Positions 1 through 7,122 of a stretch of 24,353 nt of DNA are shown in pieces. A program made the position numbers and the translations under genes. This DNA is from Candidatus Hydrogenedentota bacterium (lineage in GTDB: Bacteria > UBA8481 > J006), in NCBI GenBank assembly GCA_003697085.1, contig RFFU01000012.1, positions 1 to 24,353 of the forward strand, read 5' to 3'. The notes beneath the pieces are model-generated. The model saw only the letters and a program-made list of their open reading frames with translations. It searched no databases and had not been told where the DNA came from. The stretch's first letter is position 1, and each line of letters starts with the position of its first letter.

Positions 1-26
1 GCAGGCAGGCAGGCAGGCATCCTGCC
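1..26. repeat. GCAG tetranucleotide run ending in a small hairpin
   Basis: The first 18 bases are a GCAG tetranucleotide run of about four and a half units. The run ends in a perfect 6-bp inverted repeat (arms 12-17 and 21-26, loop CAT). The following text (GCAGGCATCCTGCC) resembles the hairpin elements at 24132-24154 and 24189-24210 read in the opposite direction. The run is cut by the window edge, so its full length is unknown. Confidence 0.6.
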
Positions 27-79
27 GGCGGAAACGGGTTTCTGGTGTCTCTTCCTTCGGCCCATCTTTCGCAACTCGA

Positions 80-104
80 CGTCAAAATCCACTTCGATTT
101 GACG
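80..104. other. Inverted repeat downstream of the nucleotidyltransferase gene
   Basis: Arms CGTCAAAATC (80-89) and GATTTGACG (96-104) pair over nine positions with one bulged A and a 6-nt loop. It lies about 55 nt beyond the stop codon of the minus-strand nucleotidyltransferase gene and could be its terminator, but no T-run follows on the minus strand. Nothing else convincing is seen in 27-157. Confidence 0.35.
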
Positions 105-157
105 AGCAGATATTTTGAAAGCGACGCCCCCGCCCCATTTACCGTCAGAAAGTTGGG

Positions 158-643
158 CTAGCTATCCTCGGCCTGATTTCGCATTGCGTCTCGAATTTTC
201 ATCAGCTCTTCCGCATCGGCCAGGTCTTTGGCCCGCCCTGATGCAAGCTTATTACGGATTAATCCGTCAAGAGAGATGAAGTAGCAGTTCGGCACGTGAG
301 GAAACGGTTTTCTTCCCTGAGAAGCCGAGTCAAAATCGAGGCCGTCAATGCGGCTGATAAAATCGACGCGATTGGGCGGCGTACCAAATTGAACCACGTC
401 GGATTCAAGAAAATCTTTCGGTCCGGTTATCCCGGGCGGTTCGCAGGAAAAGAACTCTTTGAGAGCGTCATACAACTTTTGCGCGTTCTCCTTGTCTCTT
501 CTAATAAAGACATCCAGATCGACGGTAAACCGCGGATAACCGTAGCCGATGACGGCCCAACCTCCGACAATCAAATACTCGACTCCGTGTTTATCGAGAA
601 GTTCAATGAGTTCCCGATAATCCGGATTTAGTTCCGGTTCCAA
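158..643 (-). CDS. Nucleotidyltransferase, DUF6036/MNT-like, second gene of a two-gene unit
   Basis: A 161-residue protein of the small nucleotidyltransferase superfamily. The signature is visible: G27-G28 of VGGWAV, then D42-L43-D44 in TVDLDVFI, the two metal-binding acidic residues of the pol-beta-type active site. The segment from residue 7 (PDYRELIELL) through the GYPR loop matches the common DUF6036-like family, whose members are often paired with a short upstream gene. The chosen start is TTG at 641-643. The frame overlaps the upstream small gene by 16 nt, so the two are probably translationally coupled. By family, a toxin-antitoxin or AbiEii-type role is possible, but no substrate can be named and no HEPN partner is present. 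The fold assignment is strong, the function weak. Confidence 0.8.
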   Translation of the reverse strand: MEPELNPDYRELIELLDKHGVEYLIVGGWAVIGYGYPRFTVDLDVFIRRDKENAQKLYDALKEFFSCEPPGITGPKDFLESDVVQFGTPPNRVDFISRIDGLDFDSASQGRKPFPHVPNCYFISLDGLIRNKLASGRAKDLADAEELMKIRDAMRNQAEDS

Positions 644-888
644 TTTTGTTTTACGACCTTTAGTGTGCCGTCTCGCGCGGCCTGGCGAAGAGACACTGGT
701 TTCACTCCTGAACGTTCCTGCATTGAAAGAACCAGAGCGATATTCTCGGCCGGCGATCGAATCACGTTCCGCCTCGTTTCCTCCTCGTCAGCCTCGCGAA
801 ACGTCGCGAATTTCCGTCCGGCGCCGACGCGCAAGGAGTCGGAGTTCGAACACGCTCGCTCCTCTTTCTTTGATGAGGCGTCCTCCAT
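628..888 (-). CDS. Small partner protein of the nucleotidyltransferase
   Basis: An 86-residue hydrophilic protein directly upstream of the nucleotidyltransferase gene, overlapping it by 16 nt. The middle (about residues 27-60: FATFREADEEE, then SPAENIALVLSM) resembles the short proteins of the type 'F-x-x-F-E-E-A-D ... T-P-E-E-R' that commonly precede DUF6036-like nucleotidyltransferases. The start is taken at ATG 886-888. An in-frame ATG at 975 would add 29 residues but has no family resemblance. A perfect TATAAT lies 6 nt upstream of this ATG and no Shine-Dalgarno sequence is present, so the mRNA may be leaderless. No catalytic motif is seen; an antitoxin or chaperone-like role is inference from pairing alone. 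Confidence 0.65.
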   Translation of the reverse strand: MEDASSKKEERACSNSDSLRVGAGRKFATFREADEEETRRNVIRSPAENIALVLSMQERSGVKPVSLRQAARDGTLKVVKQNWNRN

Positions 889-894
889 ACCGCC

Positions 895-900
895 ATTATA
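895..900 (-). promoter_or_regulatory. Candidate -10 box for the two-gene unit (leaderless start)
   Basis: The minus strand reads a perfect TATAAT ending 6 nt before the ATG at 888, so transcription would begin at or next to the start codon. No good -35 hexamer is found at 16-18 nt spacing, which weakens the call. Confidence 0.4.
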
Positions 901-1166
901 GACCGGATACTTTCCCGAGGATACCAAATTGAATTCGCAACTCAAGGATGAACACAATTTCTCGGATCGTTCCAAGGGCCGTGTCAGAGTGCGAACTCGA
1001 GGTTAGGCGTTGATACTGGCGGCCTGAAATACGGTTTTGGATTTGTCCTTTCTCGTTCGCTCGAAAAACGAAACCCGGCGTAAACACCTCTGGAGGCCAT
1101 TTCCGATCAAACCACGTCTGGAAAGAAGCGCCGGTTTCTCGTCACACATCCCTTCCACCCGACCGG
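901..1166. other. Intergenic stretch without recognised gene
   Basis: This lies between the small partner gene and the hairpin after glnS. Short frames exist on both strands, but none has a ribosome binding site or a recognisable protein sequence. No tRNA, riboswitch or repeat was recognised. Confidence 0.5.
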
Positions 1167-1191
1167 AACGCCCCTTCTCGGAAGAGGCGTT
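1167..1191 (-). terminator. Strong hairpin at the glnS stop codon
   Basis: On the minus strand an 11-bp stem (AACGCCTCTTC paired with GAAGGGGCGTT, one G-T wobble) with a 3-nt loop begins within the glnS stop codon. No T-tract follows, so it may be a non-canonical terminator or an mRNA 3'-end stabiliser rather than a textbook intrinsic terminator. Confidence 0.45.
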
Positions 1192-2929
1192 ATCTCTTCA
1201 CCTTGGCCCAGGTATCCCGCAGGCCGATCGTCTTGTTGAAGATGGGATGATTTGGTTTCGAATCGATATCCTCGATGAAATATCCCATCCGAAGGAATTG
1301 CAGCGGCATCGGTCCGCTGGAAGTTCGCTGCACCGCCGCCGGTTCAACCAAAGCGGAACACTTTCGTGAAAAGGAATTTTCGTTCATCCCCTCGAGAAAT
1401 TCCTCGCCGGCCCCCTCCGGATTCTCGATCCGAAAGAGACGTTCATACACACGGATTTCCGCCGGCACCGCCGTCTTCTCCTCGACCCAATGAATTGTTC
1501 CCTTCACGCGCCGCCCGTCCGGCGTATTTCCTCCGCGGCTCGCGGGATCGTAACGACAAAGAACCTCCTTCACCTCTCCGGTTTCCGGATCCTTCTTCAC
1601 CCCCGTACAGGTGACAAGATAGGCTCCCTTCAGCCGGACCTCGCGCCCCACGGCCAGACGGAAAAATTTCTTCGGCGGATCCTCCAAAAAATCTTCTCGT
1701 TCGATGAACAAGTTTCGGGAAAAAGCAACCTTTCTCGTTCCCGCCGCCGCATCCTCCGGATTATTCTCCACCTCGAACTCCTCGATCCGATCCTCCGGAT
1801 AATTTTCGATCGTCAATTTCACGGGATCAAGCACCGCCATCACCCGCCGCGCCGTCTTGTTCAGTACCTCCCGAATGCAGTGTTCGAAGAGTTCGATCTC
1901 GACGACGCTGTTCGTCTTCGCCACGCCGATCCGATCGCAGAACCGACGGATGGCTTCCGGCGGTACCCCCCGCCGGCGCAAACCGGCCAGAGTCGGCATT
2001 CGCGGATCGTCCCAACCGTTAACGTGTCCCTCCCGCACCAAACGAGCCAGTTTTCTCTTCGAAAGCACCGTATAGGTCATATTCAAACGCGCGAATTCGT
2101 ACTGGTACGGCCTCGAGGGGGGAGTCACATTATCCAAGACCCAGTCGTACAGCGGCCTGTGATCCTCGAACTCCAACGTACAGATCGAATGAGTGACCCC
2201 CTCGATGGCGTCGCCGAGGCAGTGGGCGAAATCGTACATCGGATAGATACACCACGTGGTACCTGTGCGCGGATGAGCCGCACGACGAATTCTGTAGAGA
2301 ACCGGATCGCGCATATTGAGATTCGGAGAGGCCATATCGATCTTCGCGCGAAGAACCCGCGAGCCCTCGGGAAACTCACCTTTCCGCATCCGCCGGAAGA
2401 GATCCAGGTTCTCCTCGACGGATCGGTTTCGGTACGGGCTCTCCTTTCCCGGTTCCGTCAAGGTCCCGCGGTCACGCCTGATCTCTTCCAATGTCTGATC
2501 ACATACGAATGCCAAGCCCTTCTCGATGAGTTCCTCCGCAAAAGCGTACATCCGCTCGAAATAGTCCGACGCGAAATAGAGGTGGGAACCCCAATCGAAC
2601 CCGAGCCACGCGACGTCCCGTTTGATCGCCTCGATGAATTCCTCTTCCTCTTTCTCCGGGTTCGTATCGTCGAAGCGAAGATGACACCGTCCACCGTACC
2701 GACGCGGCAAACCGAAATTGAGGCAGATCGACTTCGCGTGTCCGATGTGAAGATAGCCGTTCGGCTCCGGCGGAAACCGCGTTATGACCTCGGAACACCG
2801 GCCGGCCGTGAGGTCCTCTTCAATAATCTTCTCGATAAAATTCTTCATAAGTTCGGGAACTCTATCGCCTCCACCGCCCTCCGACAACCCACGTTTCGTC
2901 GGTTCGGCCCGAGTCTCCACATCTTTCAT
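1190..2929 (-). CDS. glnS: Glutaminyl-tRNA synthetase
   Basis: A class I aminoacyl-tRNA synthetase that charges tRNA-Gln with glutamine in the cytoplasm. The 579-residue length is close to the usual bacterial GlnRS (about 550). The HIGH signature is in [14 protein letters not shown] (residues 54-67), followed by FDDTNPEKE (86-94), and the KMSKS-equivalent is VLSKRK (288-293). The C-terminal half carries the anticodon-binding beta-barrel region. [20 protein letters not shown] and a MSK-less VLSKRK distinguish GlnRS from GluRS. The start at ATG 2927-2929 is preceded by TTGAGGGA. A second in-frame ATG (residue 28, position 2848) lies just before the conserved [11 protein letters not shown] region but lacks a ribosome binding site, so the longer form is preferred. 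A direct GlnRS means this organism need not rely on GatCAB for Gln-tRNA. Confidence 0.97.
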   Translation of the reverse strand: MKDVETRAEPTKRGLSEGGGGDRVPELMKNFIEKIIEEDLTAGRCSEVITRFPPEPNGYLHIGHAKSICLNFGLPRRYGGRCHLRFDDTNPEKEEEEFIEAIKRDVAWLGFDWGSHLYFASDYFERMYAFAEELIEKGLAFVCDQTLEEIRRDRGTLTEPGKESPYRNRSVEENLDLFRRMRKGEFPEGSRVLRAKIDMASPNLNMRDPVLYRIRRAAHPRTGTTWCIYPMYDFAHCLGDAIEGVTHSICTLEFEDHRPLYDWVLDNVTPPSRPYQYEFARLNMTYTVLSKRKLARLVREGHVNGWDDPRMPTLAGLRRRGVPPEAIRRFCDRIGVAKTNSVVEIELFEHCIREVLNKTARRVMAVLDPVKLTIENYPEDRIEEFEVENNPEDAAAGTRKVAFSRNLFIEREDFLEDPPKKFFRLAVGREVRLKGAYLVTCTGVKKDPETGEVKEVLCRYDPASRGGNTPDGRRVKGTIHWVEEKTAVPAEIRVYERLFRIENPEGAGEEFLEGMNENSFSRKCSALVEPAAVQRTSSGPMPLQFLRMGYFIEDIDSKPNHPIFNKTIGLRDTWAKVKR

Positions 2930-3052
2930 TCCCTCAATATCATGTGACTTTGGGCGCGCCCCGCCTTGCCTCTCTTATCTTCCTCACTTTATTCCCGTGT
3001 TTCCATTCGTGCCCTTTCCCCCGCCCTTGCCCTCATCGCCTTCTTTCTTTTC

Positions 3053-3080
3053 CCTTTTGATTTTTGACTTTTTCCTTTTT
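3053..3080. repeat. T-rich heptanucleotide tract
   Basis: Four consecutive 7-nt units of the type (C/A)(C/T)TTTT(G/T) lie in register, starting with CCTTTTG. The same unit recurs at 3237-3285, 23989-24037 and 24248-24282. Confidence 0.7.
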
Positions 3081-3116
3081 CTCCTCCGTGTCCTTCCGTG
3101 TCTTCCGTGGTTTTTT

Positions 3117-3151
3117 CGTTCACCGTTCTTCCTTTACCGTTATCCGTTTTT
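3117..3151. repeat. CGTTNNN heptanucleotide tract
   Basis: Five 7-nt units lie in register; four begin CGTT and the third is CCTTTAC. The first two units plus flanking bases (17 nt, TTCGTTCACCGTTCTTC) are identical to a tract starting at 24059. Confidence 0.7.
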
Positions 3152-3180
3152 CATCCTTGGACATCGATCGGTGTATTTAA

Positions 3181-3208
3181 AACGTTAAACGATAAACGAT
3201 GAACGGAA
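3181..3208. repeat. AACGNNN heptanucleotide tract, inverted relative to 3117-3151
   Basis: Four 7-nt units each begin AACG. This is the reverse complement of the CGTTNNN unit, so with 3117-3151 it forms a large imperfect inverted repeat with a 29-nt spacer. Confidence 0.65.
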
Positions 3209-3236
3209 AGCCTGAACGGGCATTCCTTGTTTGTTC

Positions 3237-3285
3237 CCTTTTTCCTTTTGCCTTTTGACTTTTGCTTTTTGACTTTCTCTTTTTC
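3237..3285. repeat. T-rich heptanucleotide tract
   Basis: Seven units of 7 nt lie in register, with two exact CCTTTTG copies (3244-3257) followed by ACTTTTG and CTTTTTG variants. It continues directly into the 27-nt direct repeat at 3283. Confidence 0.7.
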
Positions 3286-3309
3286 CGCGTTATTCCGTGT
3301 GTTCCGTGG
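3283..3309. repeat. 27-nt direct repeat, copy A
   Basis: This copy begins TTCCGCGTTATTCCGTGT. It matches copy B at 3319-3345 with two mismatches, the copies being offset by 36 nt. Confidence 0.75.
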
Positions 3310-3318
3310 TTTATTCCC

Positions 3319-3345
3319 TTCCGCGTTATTCCGTGTCTTCCGCGG
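3319..3345. repeat. 27-nt direct repeat, copy B, running into mqnA
   Basis: This second copy overlaps the last 20 nt of the mqnA coding frame. It supplies the TAA stop codon (3326-3328) and the final codons of the protein. Confidence 0.75.
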
Positions 3346-4153
3346 TCTCCCATTCTCGTCGGAATACCTCCAACCCCTCCTCCAACTTCAAATCCTTCCG
3401 GCTTCGCTCAAAGATGTCGAGATATTCCTGTGCGGGAATGAGCCACTCGTCCGAGGAAACCTCATCGAGAAGTTCCGAGGAATGTCTTCGGCTCCATTTC
3501 AAACATTGCTGAAAGGTCTTCGCAAGAATTCCCTTCTTCTCTTCCACCGCCTCACGCACCGCCATGACCGCATACACCATCGGAAGACGAAATTCCTGCC
3601 ACCACAGTTCCCCCAGATCATAGATATGAGCAAATCCCTTTCTTTTCCTTAGAGCCGCGTCTCCAATGAGCAGTGCTCCTTCCCCTCGATCCTCCGATGC
3701 CGAAAGTTTTCCCAAGGGATCGGAGGACCAGACGAATGTGGGCCGAAGACGGAGGCGACGAAGGAGGATTTTGAGCATCGAGAAGGATGTCGCCGTTTCC
3801 GAGGTCACGTAAATTCGTTCGAGTTTTTCGAGGGAATCGGTACAAAAGAGCCTGATGGAGCCCACACGTCCCGCCGCCGCGATTTCCAATCCGGAGATTC
3901 GTACCGCGCCCTCCCCTTGCCCTCTCGAGGCCCTGCGTTGCATTCGAAAGAAGGCGGCCGTCGAGATCAAGCCGGCATCGGCCGTGCCTTCCCAAAGCGC
4001 CTTGTTCGCCTCGGCGGGCGTCATCAGTTCAATCGTGAAATTGTGCGGAACCTTTTTCCGGAACAAGGGATAGAAGAACGGGCGGGCGTTGAGATACGAG
4101 ATTCCGGCTATCTTCGTCGCACCGCCGCGCTCCGTCGTTCCTAACGGCGCCAC
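3326..4153 (-). CDS. mqnA: Chorismate dehydratase MqnA (futalosine menaquinone pathway)
   Basis: A 275-residue periplasmic-binding-protein-fold enzyme that by family converts chorismate to 3-enolpyruvoyl-benzoate, the first step of futalosine-dependent menaquinone synthesis. Visible family hallmarks are ISYLNARPF (residues 18-26, with the conserved Asn22), the VGSIRLF segment (97-103) and the SETATSFSMLKILL helix (118-131). The start is GTG at 4151-4153, which overlaps the ruvC stop by 13 nt; no better in-frame start lies between it and the conserved region. It is the last gene of yebC-ruvC-mqnA. The C-terminal residues (about TAEDTE) are encoded by an intergenic repeat copy, so the tail is probably not ancestral. 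No other mqn genes are in the window. Confidence 0.88.
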   Translation of the reverse strand: MAPLGTTERGGATKIAGISYLNARPFFYPLFRKKVPHNFTIELMTPAEANKALWEGTADAGLISTAAFFRMQRRASRGQGEGAVRISGLEIAAAGRVGSIRLFCTDSLEKLERIYVTSETATSFSMLKILLRRLRLRPTFVWSSDPLGKLSASEDRGEGALLIGDAALRKRKGFAHIYDLGELWWQEFRLPMVYAVMAVREAVEEKKGILAKTFQQCLKWSRRHSSELLDEVSSDEWLIPAQEYLDIFERSRKDLKLEEGLEVFRREWETAEDTE

Positions 4154-4620
4154 GCCGGCTCCTGAGAAGCACTCAACGCCACCGCCAACGCGTCCGCCGC
4201 ATCGTCCGGTCGCGGAATGTCCGCCAGTTGCAAAAGCCGCCGGACCATCAACTGAACCTGACGCTTGTCAGCATTGCCGTTCTGAGTCACGGACATCTTG
4301 ACCTGGTTCGGCGTGAGTTCGATGACGGGAATTCCAGCCGCCGCCGCCGTGAAAAGCACCACGCCCTGCGCCTGCGCGACCGAAATCGCCGTCTTCACAT
4401 TCGTCGAGAAGAAAAGTTTTTCCATTCCAATGAGCGACGGCGTAAACCGTTCAACCAACGTGCAGAGTTTCTCGTGCAGGATCATCAACCGCTCGCCCTG
4501 TGGAAGTCCGTAGGGCGTTCGAATGACTCCGTGAAGAAGATGGAGCCGGCGTGTACCGACAGCCTCGATGACCCCATAACCCGTCGTCGCGGTTCCGGGA
4601 TCGATCCCCAGGCAGATCAC
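4141..4620 (-). CDS. ruvC: Holliday-junction resolvase RuvC
   Basis: A dimeric endonuclease that by family cuts four-way junctions together with RuvAB. At 159 residues it is of usual length. All four catalytic acids of the RNase H-like fold are visible: D7 in GIDPG, E67 in GMEKLFF, and D140 and D143 in DDAADAL. The start is GTG at 4618-4620 behind an AAGGAG sequence. It lies 63 nt after yebC and overlaps mqnA by 13 nt. The yebC-ruvC order is widespread in bacteria, but ruvA and ruvB do not follow here; mqnA takes that place. Confidence 0.95.
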   Translation of the reverse strand: MICLGIDPGTATTGYGVIEAVGTRRLHLLHGVIRTPYGLPQGERLMILHEKLCTLVERFTPSLIGMEKLFFSTNVKTAISVAQAQGVVLFTAAAAGIPVIELTPNQVKMSVTQNGNADKRQVQLMVRRLLQLADIPRPDDAADALAVALSASQEPAWRR

Positions 4621-4683
4621 AAGCGTCTCCTTCGCTCCGGATCTTTTCCGTTCTTTCCGGCCGAACGGCTCTCTCCGTTCACC

Positions 4684-5430
4684 TCACTCCAGTTCCGAGA
4701 GGAGTTCCTCCGGAGGATCGAGGTTCGAGTGCACCGCTTGAACGTCCTCGTCCTCCTCCAGAGCCTCCAGAAGCGTCATCGCCGCCTTCGCTTCTTCCAG
4801 AGAAGGCCGAACCAGGTTCTTCGGAACAAGCGTCAGTTCCGATTCCGTCACAGCAATCCCCGCTTCCTCCAGGCCCGCACACACCTTGTGCAGATCCTCC
4901 GGACTCGTCAGAACACGAACCTCGCCGTCTTCGATAACCAGATCTTCTCCGCCGGCCTCCATCACCTTCTCCAAAAGAAATTCCTCTGGATACTTCCCTT
5001 CCGCGATACGAATCACCCCCCTCCGATCAAAAAGCCAACTCACGCAGCCGTTCTCACCGAGGTTCCCGCCCCGCTTCGAAAAGATATGCCTCACGGCGGC
5101 CGTCGTGCGATTCCGACTGTCCGTAAGACTCTCGACGATCACAGCAACTCCGCCGGGGGCGTAACCTTCATAAGTAATCTCTTCATAACTGACGCCCGGA
5201 AGCTGCCCGGTGCCCCGCTTAATGGCACGCTCGATGTTGTCCGCGGGCATCGAAGCGGCTTTCGCCCGGTCGATGGCCGCCCGCAAACGAATGTTGGCAT
5301 CCGGGTTCCCCCCGCCTTCCCTCGCCGCCACCGTGATCTCCTTGACCAGCCGCGAGAAGAGCGCTCCCCGCTTCTTGTCCAACGCCCCCTTCTTTCTCTT
5401 GATCTGTGCCCATTTGCTGTGTCCTGACAT
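4684..5430 (-). CDS. yebC: YebC/PmpR (TACO1) family protein
   Basis: A 248-residue member of the YebC/TACO1 family, long annotated as transcriptional regulators and more recently linked to translation of difficult sequences. The N-terminus MSGHSKWAQIKRKKG and the following KEITVAAREGGGNPDAN region are diagnostic, as are NIERAIKRGTG and YEGYAPGGVAVIVE in the middle domain. The start ATG (5428-5430) is fixed by the conserved N-terminus even though no clear Shine-Dalgarno sequence precedes it. It leads the yebC-ruvC-mqnA run and is divergent from the CDP-alcohol phosphotransferase gene across a 234-bp spacer. Confidence 0.95.
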   Translation of the reverse strand: MSGHSKWAQIKRKKGALDKKRGALFSRLVKEITVAAREGGGNPDANIRLRAAIDRAKAASMPADNIERAIKRGTGQLPGVSYEEITYEGYAPGGVAVIVESLTDSRNRTTAAVRHIFSKRGGNLGENGCVSWLFDRRGVIRIAEGKYPEEFLLEKVMEAGGEDLVIEDGEVRVLTSPEDLHKVCAGLEEAGIAVTESELTLVPKNLVRPSLEEAKAAMTLLEALEEDEDVQAVHSNLDPPEELLSELE

Positions 5431-5590
5431 AGCCGGTCTTAACTACACGAAATTCCCGCGCCTGACAAGAGTGCTTCCTCCCCTCCTCTCGGACGCGTAT
5501 CCAATATGTCGCAACTGAGACAAGAGGTTTCTGATACAAGATTTACAATTTCGGATCTGCCTTCTTCGCGACGTTTCCCCCCCTTTTCTC

Positions 5591-5619
5591 TTGACTTTCA
5601 CCGATATCATCCAAGATTC
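5591..5619 (+). promoter_or_regulatory. Weak candidate promoter for the plus-strand lipid gene
   Basis: TTGACT at 5591-5596 matches a -35 box at five of six positions. The -10 candidate 16-17 nt downstream (AAGATT/AGATTC) is poor. It lies in the yebC divergent spacer, about 45 nt before the start codon. Confidence 0.25.
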
Positions 5620-5664
5620 GTAACTAGTTCCGGGAAGAACCTCCCGTGAAAACGAAGAGGAGGG

Positions 5665-6963
5665 ATGATGCGGAGGAGTAACCACGTTCCACCTGCCCGT
5701 GACGTTTCCGTCGATTCGGTCGATATCGCCGTTGTCTCGGCAAACCTGGGCTTCGAATCCCCGGGAAAGATTCCTCCGTCCGAAAAAACCGGTGCCCGGG
5801 ACTCCGATCCCCGCCGTCTCCGCCCGGATTCGCGCGATCCTCTCGAGGGCCCCTGCGGTGGCCTCTCGCTTCCCGATCGACTCCTGCGTCAACTCCACCG
5901 CGAAGGCGTTCCGCGCGTCCTCTTCGCCGGACCTTCCGATACCCTTTCCAAAATTCGAGAACTTCTTCGAAGGGGCCGAAGGCCGGATCTTTGGCCTCGA
6001 ACGATCGAATTCCGCGTGGCGCGTGGTGAAGAAAAATATCCCGAGCCCTCTGGTCTTGGCGAAGGAAGAAAATTCCTTCTCCTGCCGCTCCACGCCGTCA
6101 TCGATTCCTATCTCCTTCGTCTTCTCTTGAGCGCCGAAAAGTCCCTTTTTGTCTCGGGAGGAGGAACGGAGGCTGGAGTCGTTTTTCCCGGTGCCGCAGA
6201 CACCACGGTTCTTCCCGTTGAACGTCTTGTTCATTACGACCCCTCGGTTCGCAAGACGCGACGACCGATTCTCCACGCAATCCGGAGTCGGGAGGACATC
6301 GAGGAGGCCGAAAGGCTTCTTCTCTCATCCGTTCAAAAGGAGGTTCTCGACCTTCCAGGCCGCTATTTCGATCCGATCTTCGAGGACCGGCTCGTTCGGC
6401 TCATCGCTCCAACCGCGATCACGCCGAATATGGTGACGGTGACGACGACGACCGTAGGCTTCGGTATTGCAGCCGCGTTCCGGCGGGGTTTCCTTCGCGC
6501 GGGCGCTCTGGCGACGCTGGCGATAAGCACGTTGGACGGCGTCGATGGAAAATTGGCCCGCCTTCGTATCGAAACCTCGCGCCTCGGAGAAGGGGAACAC
6601 TTCCTCGATTTCCTCTACGAAAACTCGTGGTACATCGCGCTCGGAAAGCGGCTGGGAATGCCGCGAACGGCGACGGCGATGGTCGCTTCCGATATCCTCG
6701 ACAATCTGGCCTATCTGACGATTCAAAAAACCGCGGGAAAAATGATCGATGAATTGAGCGAAGGAGATCGATTTTTTCGATTGATCGCCGGCCGCCGGAA
6801 TATCTATTCCTGGATTTTCGTCGTCGGATTCTGGTTCGGGCGGAAGAGAACGATCCTCCGCGCCGCGGCGTTCTGGGCTGCCTTCACGGCCGCGGTCCAC
6901 TGGATTCGCGTAGGAATGGTTCTCCTGGCCACCGCGGATCGGAGTACAAATCGTCAAGTTTGA
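5665..6963 (+). CDS. CDP-alcohol phosphotransferase with degenerate nucleotidyltransferase-like N-terminus and shifted active site
   Basis: A 432-residue membrane enzyme. The C-terminal half is a CDP-alcohol phosphotransferase: D291-G-V-D294-G-K-L-A-R299 supplies the first half of the signature, preceded by TAITPNMVTVT at 250-260. The second half is unusual. The positions expected to hold the third and fourth aspartates are H312 and F316, while D315 and E319 keep the D-x3-acid spacing three residues later. Residues about 60-90 (GGLSLPDRLLRQLHREGVPRV) look like the first helix of a GT-A nucleotidyltransferase, but the glycine-rich nucleotide loop is missing. By analogy with fused inositol-phosphate cytidylyltransferase/phosphotransferase proteins it may make a cyclitol-phosphate lipid. 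The start ATG (5665 or 5668) directly follows GAGGAGGG. It is a distant paralogue of the gene at 8604-9761. Confidence 0.8.
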   Translation: MMRRSNHVPPARDVSVDSVDIAVVSANLGFESPGKIPPSEKTGARDSDPRRLRPDSRDPLEGPCGGLSLPDRLLRQLHREGVPRVLFAGPSDTLSKIRELLRRGRRPDLWPRTIEFRVARGEEKYPEPSGLGEGRKFLLLPLHAVIDSYLLRLLLSAEKSLFVSGGGTEAGVVFPGAADTTVLPVERLVHYDPSVRKTRRPILHAIRSREDIEEAERLLLSSVQKEVLDLPGRYFDPIFEDRLVRLIAPTAITPNMVTVTTTTVGFGIAAAFRRGFLRAGALATLAISTLDGVDGKLARLRIETSRLGEGEHFLDFLYENSWYIALGKRLGMPRTATAMVASDILDNLAYLTIQKTAGKMIDELSEGDRFFRLIAGRRNIYSWIFVVGFWFGRKRTILRAAAFWAAFTAAVHWIRVGMVLLATADRSTNRQV

Positions 6964-7092
6964 AACCCAAACGGCGTGGTGATCCCCCGTCCGCGTCGCG
7001 CTTGGACCGCCCGGCGCCCCCCCTTCCATGCCGTGAACGTGTGATCCGCTCCTCTCAAAGGCACTCTTTTTGCTATACATGACCGTCGCCCC

Positions 7093-7101
7093 TGCTACGA
7101 T
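7093..7101 (+). promoter_or_regulatory. Extended -10 candidate for mlaC-mlaA
   Basis: TGCTACGAT fits an extended -10 element (TG-n-TACGAT). It sits 21 nt upstream of the mlaC ATG and no strong -35 box is seen. Confidence 0.35.
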
Positions 7102-7111
7102 GATTTTCTGC

Positions 7112-7117
7112 GGAGGT
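7112..7117 (+). promoter_or_regulatory. Ribosome binding site of mlaC
   Basis: GGAGGT lies 5 nt before ATG 7123. It fixes this start and puts a signal peptide at the N-terminus. Confidence 0.8.
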
Positions 7118-7122
7118 AGAAC

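Larger units (their letters stand above)
2930..3325. other. Repeat-rich intergenic region between mqnA and glnS
   Basis: No gene is supported here. About two thirds is repetitive and pyrimidine-rich on the plus strand: T-rich heptad tracts (3053-3080, 3237-3285), CGTTNNN heptads (3117-3151), inverted AACGNNN heptads (3181-3208) and CCGTG-rich repeats (about 3084-3112 and 3283-3345). A 10-bp palindrome GGGCGCGCCC sits at about 2952-2961, just upstream of glnS. Confidence 0.7.

Noticed and set aside
841-870. GTTCGAAC as a possible tRNA T-loop
   Set aside because: It lies in the small partner gene and no acceptor or anticodon stem can be built around it.
1490-2947. Long plus-strand open frame (485 codons) opposite glnS
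   Set aside because: It lies fully antisense to an unmistakable GlnRS, with arginine/histidine/proline-rich shadow composition and no family motif.
3053-3345. CRISPR array
   Set aside because: The repeats are 7 nt or 27 nt with a 9-nt spacer; there are no regular unique spacers and no cas genes nearby.
4228-5427. 399-codon plus-strand open frame opposite ruvC and yebC
   Set aside because: It is antisense to two well-conserved genes, and its composition is typical of a reverse-frame artefact.
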